From DATFMP01 sp035266845 (GTDB taxonomy: Bacteria > SAR324 > JACQKK01), in contig DATFMP010000046.1 of the NCBI GenBank assembly GCA_035266845.1, positions 1 to 51,296 of the forward strand: 51,296 bases of DNA, read 5' to 3'. This document shows positions 1 through 7,046 of the stretch, in pieces. Within the stretch, counting starts at the first letter, position 1; each line of letters begins with the position of its first letter. The position numbers and the translations under genes are program-made. The notes under the pieces are model-generated. The model saw only the letters and a program-made list of their open reading frames with translations. It was not told where the DNA came from and did no database searches.

Positions 1-459
1 CCGCCCCGGGACGAGGTTGGGGAGCCGGTACGACTGGCGCACCTGGTGCGCTGGCTGCCCTTCGACGAGCGGCTGGTGCAGGGCCGCCTCACCGGGCGGC
101 AGGTGGCGCTGCTGCTGGACGGCTATGTGCGCTGGTCGCGCGGCTGGCGGACGCGCCCGGGCACGGTGCTCTGGCCGGGCGGCCTGAACGCGCCCGTACC
201 GCCGGAGGGCTCCGAGCTGGCCGGCCTGCGCAGGGTGGGCGGTGGCGCCCCGCTGGAGCCCACGGCGCACATGCCCGTATGGATTTCCGCCTTCATCTGG
301 TACGGCGGCCTGGGCCTGGCCCCGCGGGCGCTGCTGCCGGGCGGTCCGCCCCTGCGCGAAGCGCCCGCCCGGCTGCGGGAGGCCCTGTTCGCGCTGCTGA
401 GCGACCCGGCCTTCGCGCTGCCCGGCCCCTGCGCGCGCTGGCTGACGCCCGCCCGCTGA
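1..459 (+). CDS. 3' end of a possible 5'-nucleotidase C-terminal domain protein (partial)
   Basis: An open frame enters from the left edge and stops with TGA at 457-459, so the N-terminus lies outside the window; a GTG at 46 is internal, not a convincing start. The visible 152 residues contain LVRWLPFDERLVQGRLTG, then GGAPLEP about 45 residues later, then WYGGLGL. This order resembles the C-terminal substrate-binding domain of secreted 5'-nucleotidase/UshA-type metallophosphatases, in which a LPF-x-LV-x-LTG strand, a GxPL turn and a final GG-G motif recur. The last 50 residues are rich in Pro, Ala, Leu and Arg and match nothing I recognise. The family call is inferred from weak motifs; the metallophosphatase half, which would settle it, is not visible. 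It ends 94 bases before cydA. Confidence 0.45.
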   Translation, partial: PPRDEVGEPVRLAHLVRWLPFDERLVQGRLTGRQVALLLDGYVRWSRGWRTRPGTVLWPGGLNAPVPPEGSELAGLRRVGGGAPLEPTAHMPVWISAFIWYGGLGLAPRALLPGGPPLREAPARLREALFALLSDPAFALPGPCARWLTPAR

Positions 460-553
460 GTTCAAGTGCGCTCTTGCACGGCAGGGTTTCCACCGGATGG
501 AGACCGTGCCAGAGTGGGGGGAGCGCCATCCACCCCGCCAATGGAGCACGCCC

Positions 554-1870
554 GTGAGCGATCTGCTCGCCGCCCGCCTCCTGATGGGCATCTCGCTGGG
601 CTTTCACATCATCTTCGCGGTGGTCGGCATCGGTATGCCCATGCTGATGGTGATCTCCGAGGGCCTGTGGCTGCGCACGCGGCAGCCGGTGTACCTGGAG
701 CTGACCCGACGCTGGCTCAAGGGCACGGCCATCATGTTCGCCGTGGGAGCCGTCTCGGGCACGGTGCTGTCCTTCGAGCTGGGGCTGCTGTGGCCCTACT
801 TCATGTCCTACGCCGGCGCCCTGATCGGCATGCCGTTCTCCCTGGAGGGCTTCGCGTTCTTCCTGGAGGCGATCTTCCTGGGCATCTACATCTACGGCTG
901 GGAGCGCGTCACGCCGCGCCTGCACTGGTTCGCCGGGTGGGTGATCCTGGTGAGCAGCATGATCTCCGGCGTGTTCGTGGTGATGGCCAATGCGTGGATG
1001 AACGCGCCCAGCGGCTTCGACCTGGTGGACGGCCGGCCCGTCAACGTGCGGCCGCTGGCGGCGATGTTCAATCCCGCCGCCCTGAGCCAGGTGCTGCACA
1101 TGACCGTGGCCACGTTCATCGCCCTGGGCTTCGCCGTGGCGGCGGTGCACGCGCTGATGCTGCTGCGCGATCCGCACAATCCCTTCCACCGCCGCGCCTA
1201 CGCCATTGCGCTGGTGGTGGGCGGAGTGGCCGCGCTGGTGGGCCCCATCACGGGCGACTTCAGTGCCAAGGACGTGGCCCACCGCCAGCCCATCAAGCTG
1301 GCCGCCATGGAGGCCCACTGGACCACCGAGGCCGGCGCGCCGATCCTGCTGGGCGGCTGGCCGGACGAAGCGGCGGAGGTGACCCGCTACGCCGTCCCCG
1401 TGCCCTATGCGCTGAGCCTGCTGGCCTTCAACGATCCCACCGCCACCGTGCGCGGCCTGAAGGACTGGCCCCGCGATGAGCGCCCGCCGGTCGGCGTCGT
1501 GCACTGGGCCTTCCAGGTGATGGTGGGCATCGGGACGCTGCTGGCCGCCGTGGCGGTGCTGGGGGCGTGGCTGCGCTGGCGCTCCGGCCGCCTGCCGGCG
1601 CAGCGCTGGTTCCTGTGGTTGGTGATCCTCTGCGGCCCGCTGGGCATGCTGGCCATCGAGGCGGGCTGGACGGTGACCGAGGTGGGCCGCCAGCCCTGGA
1701 TCATCTACGGCATCATGCGCACGGCGGACGCCGTCACGCCCGTGCCCTACCTGCCGCTGCGACTGGTGCTGTTCACCGCCGTGTACGTGTTTCTGGGCAT
1801 CATCGTGACGGTGCTGATGCGCCAGCAGGTCTTCCAGAGCCCGCGCGGCCCCAACTGGCCGCAGGCCTGA
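554..1870 (+). CDS. cydA: Cytochrome bd ubiquinol oxidase subunit I (short-Q-loop, CIO-like type)
   Basis: Quinol-oxidising, haem-bearing subunit of a bd-type terminal oxidase in the inner membrane. GTG at 554 is preferred over the ATG at 497: it has GGAG 8 bases upstream and gives the typical N-terminus MSDLLAARLLMGISLGFHII. The 438-residue product carries the expected haem ligands His18, His182 and Met323, acidic pair Glu98/Glu105 in the FSLEGFAFFLE helix, Q-loop Lys248/Glu253 in KLAAMEAHW, and GRQPW at 378-382. It is much shorter than E. coli CydA (about 520 residues) because the C-terminal part of the Q loop is missing, as in cyanide-insensitive-oxidase (CioA) relatives. cydB follows after 17 bases. 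No cydX or cydDC is seen nearby. Confidence 0.95.
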   Translation: MSDLLAARLLMGISLGFHIIFAVVGIGMPMLMVISEGLWLRTRQPVYLELTRRWLKGTAIMFAVGAVSGTVLSFELGLLWPYFMSYAGALIGMPFSLEGFAFFLEAIFLGIYIYGWERVTPRLHWFAGWVILVSSMISGVFVVMANAWMNAPSGFDLVDGRPVNVRPLAAMFNPAALSQVLHMTVATFIALGFAVAAVHALMLLRDPHNPFHRRAYAIALVVGGVAALVGPITGDFSAKDVAHRQPIKLAAMEAHWTTEAGAPILLGGWPDEAAEVTRYAVPVPYALSLLAFNDPTATVRGLKDWPRDERPPVGVVHWAFQVMVGIGTLLAAVAVLGAWLRWRSGRLPAQRWFLWLVILCGPLGMLAIEAGWTVTEVGRQPWIIYGIMRTADAVTPVPYLPLRLVLFTAVYVFLGIIVTVLMRQQVFQSPRGPNWPQA

Positions 1871-1887
1871 GCGCCGAGGGAGGAGCC

Positions 1888-2901
1888 ATGCCTTCGCTGG
1901 AAACGCTGGTCGCCGCCATTCTCTTCGGCGGACTCACGCTCTACGTGCTGTCCGGCGGGGCGGACTTTGGCGGCGGGGTCTGGGACATCTTCGCCAGCGG
2001 CCCGCGCCGCCAAGCCCAGCGCGATACGATCGCGCACGCCATCGCGCCGATCTGGGAGGCCAACCACGTCTGGCTGATCTTCGTGATCGTGCTGCTGTTC
2101 ATGGGCTTCCCCAAGGCCTACGCGACCATCTCCATCGCCCTGCACATTCCGCTGGTGCTGCTGCTGCTGGGCATCGTGATGCGCGGCTCGGCCTTCGTGT
2201 TCCGCACCTACGACGTGCGGGAGCAGCGCACCCGCCGGCGCTGGGCGGTGCTTTTCGCCGGCTCCAGCGTGGTCTCGCCCGTCATGCTGGGCGTGATCGT
2301 GGGCGCCGTCACGTCGGGCACCATCCGCGTGGATACCGCCACGGGCCGGGTGCAGACGGACTACGTCTCGTCGTGGCTGGGCCTGTACCCGTTCACGGTG
2401 GGCCTGTTCGCGCTGGCCCTGTTCGCCTTCCTGGCGGCGGTGTACCTGACCCTGGAGACCGACCAGCGGCCGCTGCAGGACGACTTCCGGCTGCGCGCGC
2501 TGGTGGCGCAGGCGGTGCTGGTGCTGCTGGCCCTGGCCAGCCTGGCGCTCTCCACCACCGGCGCGCCCATGATCGGCTTCCGCATGGCCGCGGCGTGGTG
2601 GGGCCTTCCCTTGCAATTGCTGGCCGCAGCGGCCACCCTGGGCACCGTGTGGGCCCTGTGGCGGCGGCGCTTCGCCCTGGCCCGCCTGCTGGCCGTGGCC
2701 GAGGCCGTGCTCATCCTGTGGGGCTGGGCGCTGGCGCAGTATCCGTTCCTGGTGGCGCCGGATCTCACGGTGGACAGCGCCGCCGCGCCGCCCGCCGTGC
2801 TGGCGGCGCTGCTGGCCGCCGTGCTGGCGGGGGCGGTCGTGCTGTTCCCCTCGCTGGCGTACCTGTACCGCGTGTTCAAGGCCCGCCGCCGCACCGTCTG
2901 A
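1888..2901 (+). CDS. cydB: Cytochrome bd ubiquinol oxidase subunit II
   Basis: Partner membrane subunit of the bd oxidase encoded just upstream. The ATG at 1888 follows GGGAGGAG at 1878-1885. The 337-residue protein opens with LSGGADFGGGVWD, the conserved GADFGxG turn of CydB N-termini, followed by EANHVWLIF in the second helix; about eight hydrophobic segments are visible. Length and motifs fit the CydB/CioB family. It almost certainly shares a transcript with cydA and perhaps with the CDF-like transporter that begins 28 bases after its stop. Confidence 0.95.
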   Translation: MPSLETLVAAILFGGLTLYVLSGGADFGGGVWDIFASGPRRQAQRDTIAHAIAPIWEANHVWLIFVIVLLFMGFPKAYATISIALHIPLVLLLLGIVMRGSAFVFRTYDVREQRTRRRWAVLFAGSSVVSPVMLGVIVGAVTSGTIRVDTATGRVQTDYVSSWLGLYPFTVGLFALALFAFLAAVYLTLETDQRPLQDDFRLRALVAQAVLVLLALASLALSTTGAPMIGFRMAAAWWGLPLQLLAAAATLGTVWALWRRRFALARLLAVAEAVLILWGWALAQYPFLVAPDLTVDSAAAPPAVLAALLAAVLAGAVVLFPSLAYLYRVFKARRRTV

Positions 2902-2929
2902 CCCGTTCACCCCAGCTTTGCGATTCGCC

Positions 2930-3598
2930 ATGCAGCGTCCGCAGTCAATGGCCCACGATACGCCGACCGTGTCCGCCACCCCACCCGATGCCGCGCGCTG
3001 GATGCGCATCGCGCTCTGGCTGGTGGGCGCCACCATGGCCTACAACGCCGTGGAGGCGGGCGTGGCCCTGTGGGCCGGGGAGCGGGCGGAGAGCATCTCC
3101 CTGCTCGGCTTCGGGCTGGACAGCCTGATCGAGCTGGCCGCCGCGCTGGCGCTGTTCTGGCGCCTCTCGCGCGAGTGGGCCGGGGCCGATCACGAGGCGG
3201 TGGAGCGCAGCGAGCGCTTCGTGCTGCGGCTGGTGGGCGCCACGTTCATCGGGCTGGCGCTGTACGTGACCGCGGACGCGGGCTGGACGCTGTGGGCGGG
3301 CGAGGCCCCCGCGCGCAGCCTGCCGGGCATCGCGCTGGCGGCGGCGTCGCTGGTCATCATGCCGCTGGTGGCCTGGGCCAAGCTGCGCGCCGCCGCCCGA
3401 CTGGACAGCAGCGCCCTGCGTGCCGAGGCCAAGGAGACCCTGGCCTGCTCCTATCTTTCCGCCGTGCTGCTGCTCGGGCTGGGGGCCAACGCGCTGCTGG
3501 GCTGGTGGTGGATGGACCCCGCCGCGGCCTTGGCCATGGTGCCCTGGCTGCTCAAGGAGGGCCGCGAGGGGCTGGCGGGGGAGCATTGCGACGACTGA
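2930..3598 (+). CDS. CDF-like cation transporter without a cytosolic domain
   Basis: Membrane protein of 222 residues from ATG 2930 (TTG 2918 and ATG 2948 are in-frame alternatives; none has a clear ribosome site). It has about five to six hydrophobic helices. GFGLDSLIE in the second helix fits the cation diffusion facilitator G-x-x-x-D-S pattern. At the equivalent of the fifth-helix HxxxD metal site it has AEAKETLACSYLS, so the usual His and Asp are Glu and Cys. I recall a subgroup annotated simply as cation transporter with this E/Q-T-x-x-C-x-YLS pattern and a following GWWW-x-DP. The C-terminal metal-binding domain of classical CDFs is absent. It lies 28 bases after cydB, so co-expression with the oxidase is likely; the transported ion is unknown. 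Confidence 0.7.
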   Translation: MQRPQSMAHDTPTVSATPPDAARWMRIALWLVGATMAYNAVEAGVALWAGERAESISLLGFGLDSLIELAAALALFWRLSREWAGADHEAVERSERFVLRLVGATFIGLALYVTADAGWTLWAGEAPARSLPGIALAAASLVIMPLVAWAKLRAAARLDSSALRAEAKETLACSYLSAVLLLGLGANALLGWWWMDPAAALAMVPWLLKEGREGLAGEHCDD

Positions 3599-3604
3599 GC
3601 GGGG

Positions 3605-3644
3605 CGGACACAACAGCAGATTTCTCGCTGCGCTCGAAATGATA
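3605..3644 (-). repeat. REP-like dispersed repeat, copy 1
   Basis: Read on the minus strand this begins TCATTTCGAGCGCAGCGAG and continues AAATCTGCTGTTG. It pairs base for base, with few differences, with 44158-44194 on the plus strand (TCATTCCGAGCGCAACGAG, then GAATCCGTTGTTG). Short intergenic repeats with a CATTCCGAGCG...GAGGAATC core occur in many unrelated bacterial genomes. Here it fills the gap between the CDF-like gene and the 84-residue orphan. Confidence 0.75.
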
Positions 3645-3770
3645 TCCGCCCGTTGCCTCGCGCCTGCTTGGCGCGTGCGGGGCGGAGCTCGCCCCCGCTG
3701 GGCAAGGCTGCCCTGCCATGCCATACTGTGCGCCGTCAGCGGGCAACCCCAGCCGGGAGGAGCTAAAGCC

Positions 3771-4025
3771 ATGAATGAGACACTGCTTTCCGAGACCCTG
3801 GGCGAGGACACCACCACCCAGCTCTACCGCGATGCCGAGGGCGGCTATCGCGTGTGTGTGATGGCGCTGCCGGAGGACGGCGGGGAGCAGGTGCCGCCGG
3901 CCCGGTCGCCGCACGTCTTCCAGCATCAGCCCGTGGCGCGGGAGGAGGCCCACGCGCTGTACCGCTCCTCCGCCGCCCAGCGCTACGTGGAGGAGGCCGA
4001 GGCCTTCCCAGGCGCCGCAGCCTGA
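3771..4025 (+). CDS. Hypothetical protein, 84 residues
   Basis: Small soluble protein, not recognised. The start at ATG 3771 is supported by a strong ribosome site, GGGAGGAGCT, at 3755-3764. The sequence is acidic and polar: it opens MNETLLSETLGEDTTTQLYRD, has a predicted strand segment GGYRVCVMALP, and ends in an Ala/Glu-rich helix (YRSSAAQRYVEEAEAF). There is no signal peptide, membrane segment or metal motif. It ends 47 bases before metY on the same strand and may be co-transcribed, but nothing in it points to sulfur metabolism. The strong ribosome site and ordinary composition argue for a real gene. Confidence 0.7.
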   Translation: MNETLLSETLGEDTTTQLYRDAEGGYRVCVMALPEDGGEQVPPARSPHVFQHQPVAREEAHALYRSSAAQRYVEEAEAFPGAAA

Positions 4026-4072
4026 ACCGCGCCGGCGCGCGTCCCCTTTCGATCCGCCAGGTACCCACCGCC

Positions 4073-5368
4073 ATGGCCAACGAGCTGACCTACAAGTTCG
4101 ACACGCTGACGCTGCACGCGGGACAGCGGCCGGACCCGGCCACGGGTGCCCGCGCCGTGCCCATCTACCAGACCACGTCCTTCGTGTTCGAGGACACGGA
4201 GCACGCGGCGGGGCTGTTCAACCTGGAGCAGGCGGGCTACATCTACAGCCGCATCTCCAACCCCACCGTGGCCGTGTTCGAGGAGCGCATCGCCGCGCTG
4301 GAGGGCGGCGTGGGGGCCATCGGCACCGCCTCCGGGCAGGCCGCGCTGTGCCTGGCCATCCTCACACTGGTGGATGCGGGGCAGGAGATCGTCTCCAGCG
4401 CCTCGCTCTATGGCGGCTCGCAGAACCTGCTGGCCAACACGCTGCCGCGCTTCGGCATCCGCACGGTGTTCGTGGACCCGACCGACCCGGAGAACTTCCG
4501 CCGCGCCATCACGGACAAGACGCGGCTGGTGTTCGGGGAGACCATCGGCAACCCGCAGATCAACGTGATGGACCTGGAGGCCGTGGCCGCCATCGCCCAC
4601 GAGGCGGGGCTGCCGCTGCTGGTGGATAGCACCTTCGCCACGCCCTACCTGTGCCGCCCCATCGAGTGGGGGGTGGATCTGGTGATGCACTCGGCCACCA
4701 AGTTCATCGGCGGCCATGGCACCACCATCGCCGGCGCACTGGTGGACGCCGGGCGCTTCGACTGGGCCGCCTCGGGCAAGTTCCCACAGCTCACCGAGCC
4801 CTACGAGGGCTACCACGGTGTCGTCTTTGCGGAAGAGTTCGGGCCGCTGGCCTTCTGCATGAAGGCCCGCCTGGAGGGCCTGCGCGACTTCGGGGCCAGC
4901 CTGAGCCCCAACAGCGCGTTCAACCTGCTGCAGGGCCTGGAGACGCTGCCGCTGCGCATGGCGCGGCACGTGGAGAACACGCGGCGCATCGTGAAGTTCC
5001 TCTCCGAGCACGAGGCGGTAAGCTGGATCAACTACCCGGAGCTGCCCGATTCGCCCTCGCGCAAGCTGGCCGAGCGCTATCTGCCGCGCGGCGCCGGGGC
5101 CATCTTCACCTTCGGAATCAAGGGCGGCCGCGCCGCCGGCGCGCGCTTCATCGAGACGCTGGAGCTGTTCAGCCACCTCGCCAATGTGGGCGACGCCAAG
5201 AGCCTCGTAATTCACCCCGCCAGCACCACACACCAGCAGATGTCGCCGGAGGCCATGGCCGAGGGCGGCGTCACCGAGGACATGGTGCGCCTCTCCGTGG
5301 GCCTGGAAGACCCGCAGGACCTGGTGGACGACCTGGACCGCGCCCTCAAGCGCTCGCAGCGGGGCTAG
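4073..5368 (+). CDS. metY: O-acetylhomoserine sulfhydrylase (aminocarboxypropyltransferase)
   Basis: PLP enzyme of the Cys/Met-metabolism family that makes homocysteine from O-acetyl-L-homoserine and sulfide. At 431 residues it has the longer length of MetY rather than MetB/MetC (about 380-400). It shows the N-terminal FDTLTLHAGQRPDPATGARAVPIYQTTSF block, SRISNPTVAVFEERIAALE, GTASGQAA, DSTFATPYLCRP, and the PLP lysine K210 in SATKFIGGHG. The C-terminus carries VIHPASTTHQQM. The start at ATG 4073 matches family N-termini. An alpha/beta hydrolase starts 4 bases after the stop, so the two are co-transcribed. No S-box or SAM riboswitch is visible upstream. Confidence 0.93.
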   Translation: MANELTYKFDTLTLHAGQRPDPATGARAVPIYQTTSFVFEDTEHAAGLFNLEQAGYIYSRISNPTVAVFEERIAALEGGVGAIGTASGQAALCLAILTLVDAGQEIVSSASLYGGSQNLLANTLPRFGIRTVFVDPTDPENFRRAITDKTRLVFGETIGNPQINVMDLEAVAAIAHEAGLPLLVDSTFATPYLCRPIEWGVDLVMHSATKFIGGHGTTIAGALVDAGRFDWAASGKFPQLTEPYEGYHGVVFAEEFGPLAFCMKARLEGLRDFGASLSPNSAFNLLQGLETLPLRMARHVENTRRIVKFLSEHEAVSWINYPELPDSPSRKLAERYLPRGAGAIFTFGIKGGRAAGARFIETLELFSHLANVGDAKSLVIHPASTTHQQMSPEAMAEGGVTEDMVRLSVGLEDPQDLVDDLDRALKRSQRG

Positions 5369-5372
5369 CGGC

Positions 5373-6185
5373 ATGACGACGCTCGACTTAAACGGCCATC
5401 GCGCCTACTGCCACGACGGCGGCGTGGCCTGGGACCCTGCTCGTCCGGCCGTGGCCTTCCTGCACGGCGCGGGGGGTGACCACACGCTGTGGCAGCAGCA
5501 GTCCCGCGCCCTGGCGCATCACGGCTTCAACGTGGCCGCGCTGGACCTGCCCGGTCATGGCCGCAGCGAGGACGTGCCCGGCCTGGAGGCGGTGGCGGAC
5601 TATGCGGACTGGGTGGCGGCCTTCCTGGAGGCTGCGGGCCTGCCGCGCGCCGCGCTGGTCGGGCACTCCCTGGGCGCCTGCATCGCGCTGGAGCTGGCCG
5701 CGCGGCAGCCGGAGCGCGTCACCGCCCTGGCACTGCTGGCCAGCGGGCTGACCATGAAGGTGAGCCCGGAGCTGCTGCGCGACACCACCGAGGACAAGCC
5801 GCGGGCCGTCGACTTCATCACGGCCTTCGCCCACGGCAAGCCCGCGCATCTGGGGCACGCCCCCACGCCCGGCAACTGGATGATGGGCTCCGGCGCGGCA
5901 CTCATCGCCGCGTGCAGCGCCGACGTGCTGCACCGCGACTTCGCCGTCTGCGATGCCTGGGACGGCGCGGCGGCGGCGGCCGAGGTGCAATGCCCCACGC
6001 TGGTGGTGGCCGGCGCGGCCGACCGCATGACGCCCCCGCGCGCGGGCAAGGCCATCGCGGACGCGGTGACCGGCGCGCGCTACGAGCTGCTGCCCGCGAC
6101 CGGGCACATGATCCCCAGCGAGGCCCCGCGGCAACTGCTGCGGCTGCTGCAAGATTTCCTGCGCAAGGTGCAAGCGGCAGCGTAG
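5373..6185 (+). CDS. Alpha/beta-fold hydrolase
   Basis: Cytoplasmic serine hydrolase of 270 residues, with no signal peptide. It shows HGAGGDHTLW (oxyanion region), DLPGHGRSEDVP, the nucleophile elbow GHSLG at 97-101 (Ser99), an acid in GAADRMTPP (Asp217) and a C-terminal His245 in GHMIPSEAP, a complete catalytic triad. The family covers esterases, haloperoxidase-like enzymes and acyl hydrolases; the substrate cannot be read from sequence. It begins 4 bases after metY. Coupling to metY could suggest MetX (homoserine O-acetyltransferase), but MetX is longer and has a different oxyanion pattern, so I do not call it that. Confidence 0.85.
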   Translation: MTTLDLNGHRAYCHDGGVAWDPARPAVAFLHGAGGDHTLWQQQSRALAHHGFNVAALDLPGHGRSEDVPGLEAVADYADWVAAFLEAAGLPRAALVGHSLGACIALELAARQPERVTALALLASGLTMKVSPELLRDTTEDKPRAVDFITAFAHGKPAHLGHAPTPGNWMMGSGAALIAACSADVLHRDFAVCDAWDGAAAAAEVQCPTLVVAGAADRMTPPRAGKAIADAVTGARYELLPATGHMIPSEAPRQLLRLLQDFLRKVQAAA

Positions 6186-6290
6186 CGCCTGCTCACAGGC
6201 CATCCCAGTGAGCCTGACGGCGGTCCGTCATTTGGGAACCCAGTTGGTGGGAATTTCGTTTCACGGGTATCTGTTCCTCTCCTACAGATT

Positions 6291-6350
6291 CGATGCCCCT
6301 GCGGGCTGGTTTTCCCTCCTTTTTCCGGCGCCCGGGGGCATCGTCTTTTT
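6291..6350 (+). terminator. Possible terminator after the metY-hydrolase operon
   Basis: CGATGCCCC at 6291-6299 pairs perfectly with GGGGCATCG at 6335-6343. Partial GC pairing inside (GGGCTGG with CCGGCGCCC) would shorten the 35-base loop. The stem is followed at once by TCTTTTT. It lies about 105 bases after the hydrolase stop. The loop is long for a classic intrinsic terminator, so confidence is moderate. Confidence 0.45.
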
Positions 6351-6425
6351 CCCGCATCGCGTGGCCGCCGTCTCACGGGCTCCATAGCCTGATGATGGCG
6401 TTTGCCCCGCCGCCGGGAAGTGCGA

Positions 6426-6457
6426 TTCCCGTTTGTCCCTCCGTCGGGCCGCTGCTA
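6426..6457 (+). repeat. 32-bp direct repeat, left copy (before hicA)
   Basis: Bases 6426-6457 (starting TTCCCGTTTGTCCCTCCGTC, ending GGGCCGCTGCTA) are identical to 6954-6985. The left copy ends 4 bases before the hicA ATG, so it forms the hicA leader; the right copy forms the uvrB leader. The pair brackets exactly hicA and hicB. Confidence 0.93.
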
Positions 6458-6461
6458 ATGT

Positions 6462-6650
6462 ATGCCAATGACCGCACGGGAGCTGATTCGGCGCCTTGAG
6501 CGTGGAGGCTGGATTGAGGTGCGCCAGAAGGGCAGTCATCGCCATTTCAAACACGCGGATCACCCGTTCATCATCACCGTGCCGGTGCACAAGGGAGACC
6601 TCGGCACCGGGCTTGCCAGGGCGATTCTGAAGCAGGCAGGACTGGAGTAG
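6462..6650 (+). CDS. hicA: HicA-family mRNA interferase toxin
   Basis: Toxin of a type II HicAB system; HicA proteins have a double-stranded-RNA-binding fold and cleave mRNA when free. The 62-residue product shows the family core: T-x-x-ELIRRLERGGWIEVRQKGSHRHF, with GSHRHF carrying the catalytic His of the GSHxxF/Y motif, then the ITVPVH segment and LARAILKQAGLE, where HicA proteins end. Start ATG 6462 and ATG 6468 are both possible; the second gives MTARELIRRL, nearer the family norm. hicB follows after 16 bases. The direct-repeat borders suggest the cassette arrived or moved as a unit. Confidence 0.93.
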   Translation: MPMTARELIRRLERGGWIEVRQKGSHRHFKHADHPFIITVPVHKGDLGTGLARAILKQAGLE

Positions 6651-6666
6651 CCAAAGCGGAGCAGCC

Positions 6667-6900
6667 ATGAAGCGCAAGATAGCGATGGTGGTGCACGAGG
6701 CGGAAGAAGGCGGCTACTGGGCGTCGTTCCCGGAGCTACCAGGCTGCTTCACGCAAGGCGACACCCTCGAAGCGCTCCGCGAGCACGCTGCCGAGGCCGT
6801 GTCGGGGCACCTGGAGGCACTCCGCGAAGCCGGCAAGCCCCTGCCCGATCCGGTGCTGGCCGTGGAGGCCGTCGAGGCCGATATGGTGGACGTAGCATAG
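6667..6900 (+). CDS. hicB: HicB-family antitoxin (RNase H-like fold)
   Basis: Antitoxin partner of HicA, 77 residues. It has the HicB signature: an N-terminal beta segment IAMVVHEAEEGGYWASFPELPGCFTQGDTLEAL, with the E-x-GGYWASFPELPGC motif, followed by a helix (REHAAEAVSGHLEALREAGKPLPDP). The ATG at 6667 follows GGAGCAGCC. It lacks a recognisable C-terminal ribbon-helix-helix or HTH DNA-binding domain, as in short HicB proteins, so autoregulation through HicB alone is uncertain. The order toxin then antitoxin is standard for hicAB. Confidence 0.92.
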   Translation: MKRKIAMVVHEAEEGGYWASFPELPGCFTQGDTLEALREHAAEAVSGHLEALREAGKPLPDPVLAVEAVEADMVDVA

Positions 6901-6953
6901 CGGACACAAATCGCAGGCTTTCGGTCGCAGACCGGCGCCCCACTCCCCTGTCT

Positions 6954-6985
6954 TTCCCGTTTGTCCCTCCGTCGGGCCGCTGCTA
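6954..6985 (+). repeat. 32-bp direct repeat, right copy (before uvrB)
   Basis: Identical to 6426-6457. It lies 53 bases after the hicB stop and 61 bases before the chosen uvrB start. Sequence on either side of the two copies does not match, so the repeat is sharply bounded. Confidence 0.93.
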
Positions 6986-7046
6986 TCCTGGGGGATATTT
7001 GTTCGCCCGATACGCCGCCGGGCCCACCGTCAGCGCCAGACAGGTC

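Noticed and set aside
5373..6185. MetX (homoserine O-acetyltransferase) because it follows metY
   Set aside because: Too short, and motif spacing fits general alpha/beta hydrolases rather than MetX.
6901..6940. Third copy of the REP-like repeat after hicB (shared CGGACACAA with 3605)
   Set aside because: Only the first nine bases agree well; the CATTyCGAGCG core is absent.
6999..7046. Upstream TTG start for uvrB with a GGGGGAT ribosome site
   Set aside because: It would add 16 residues not found in UvrB N-termini; ATG 7047 gives the normal start.
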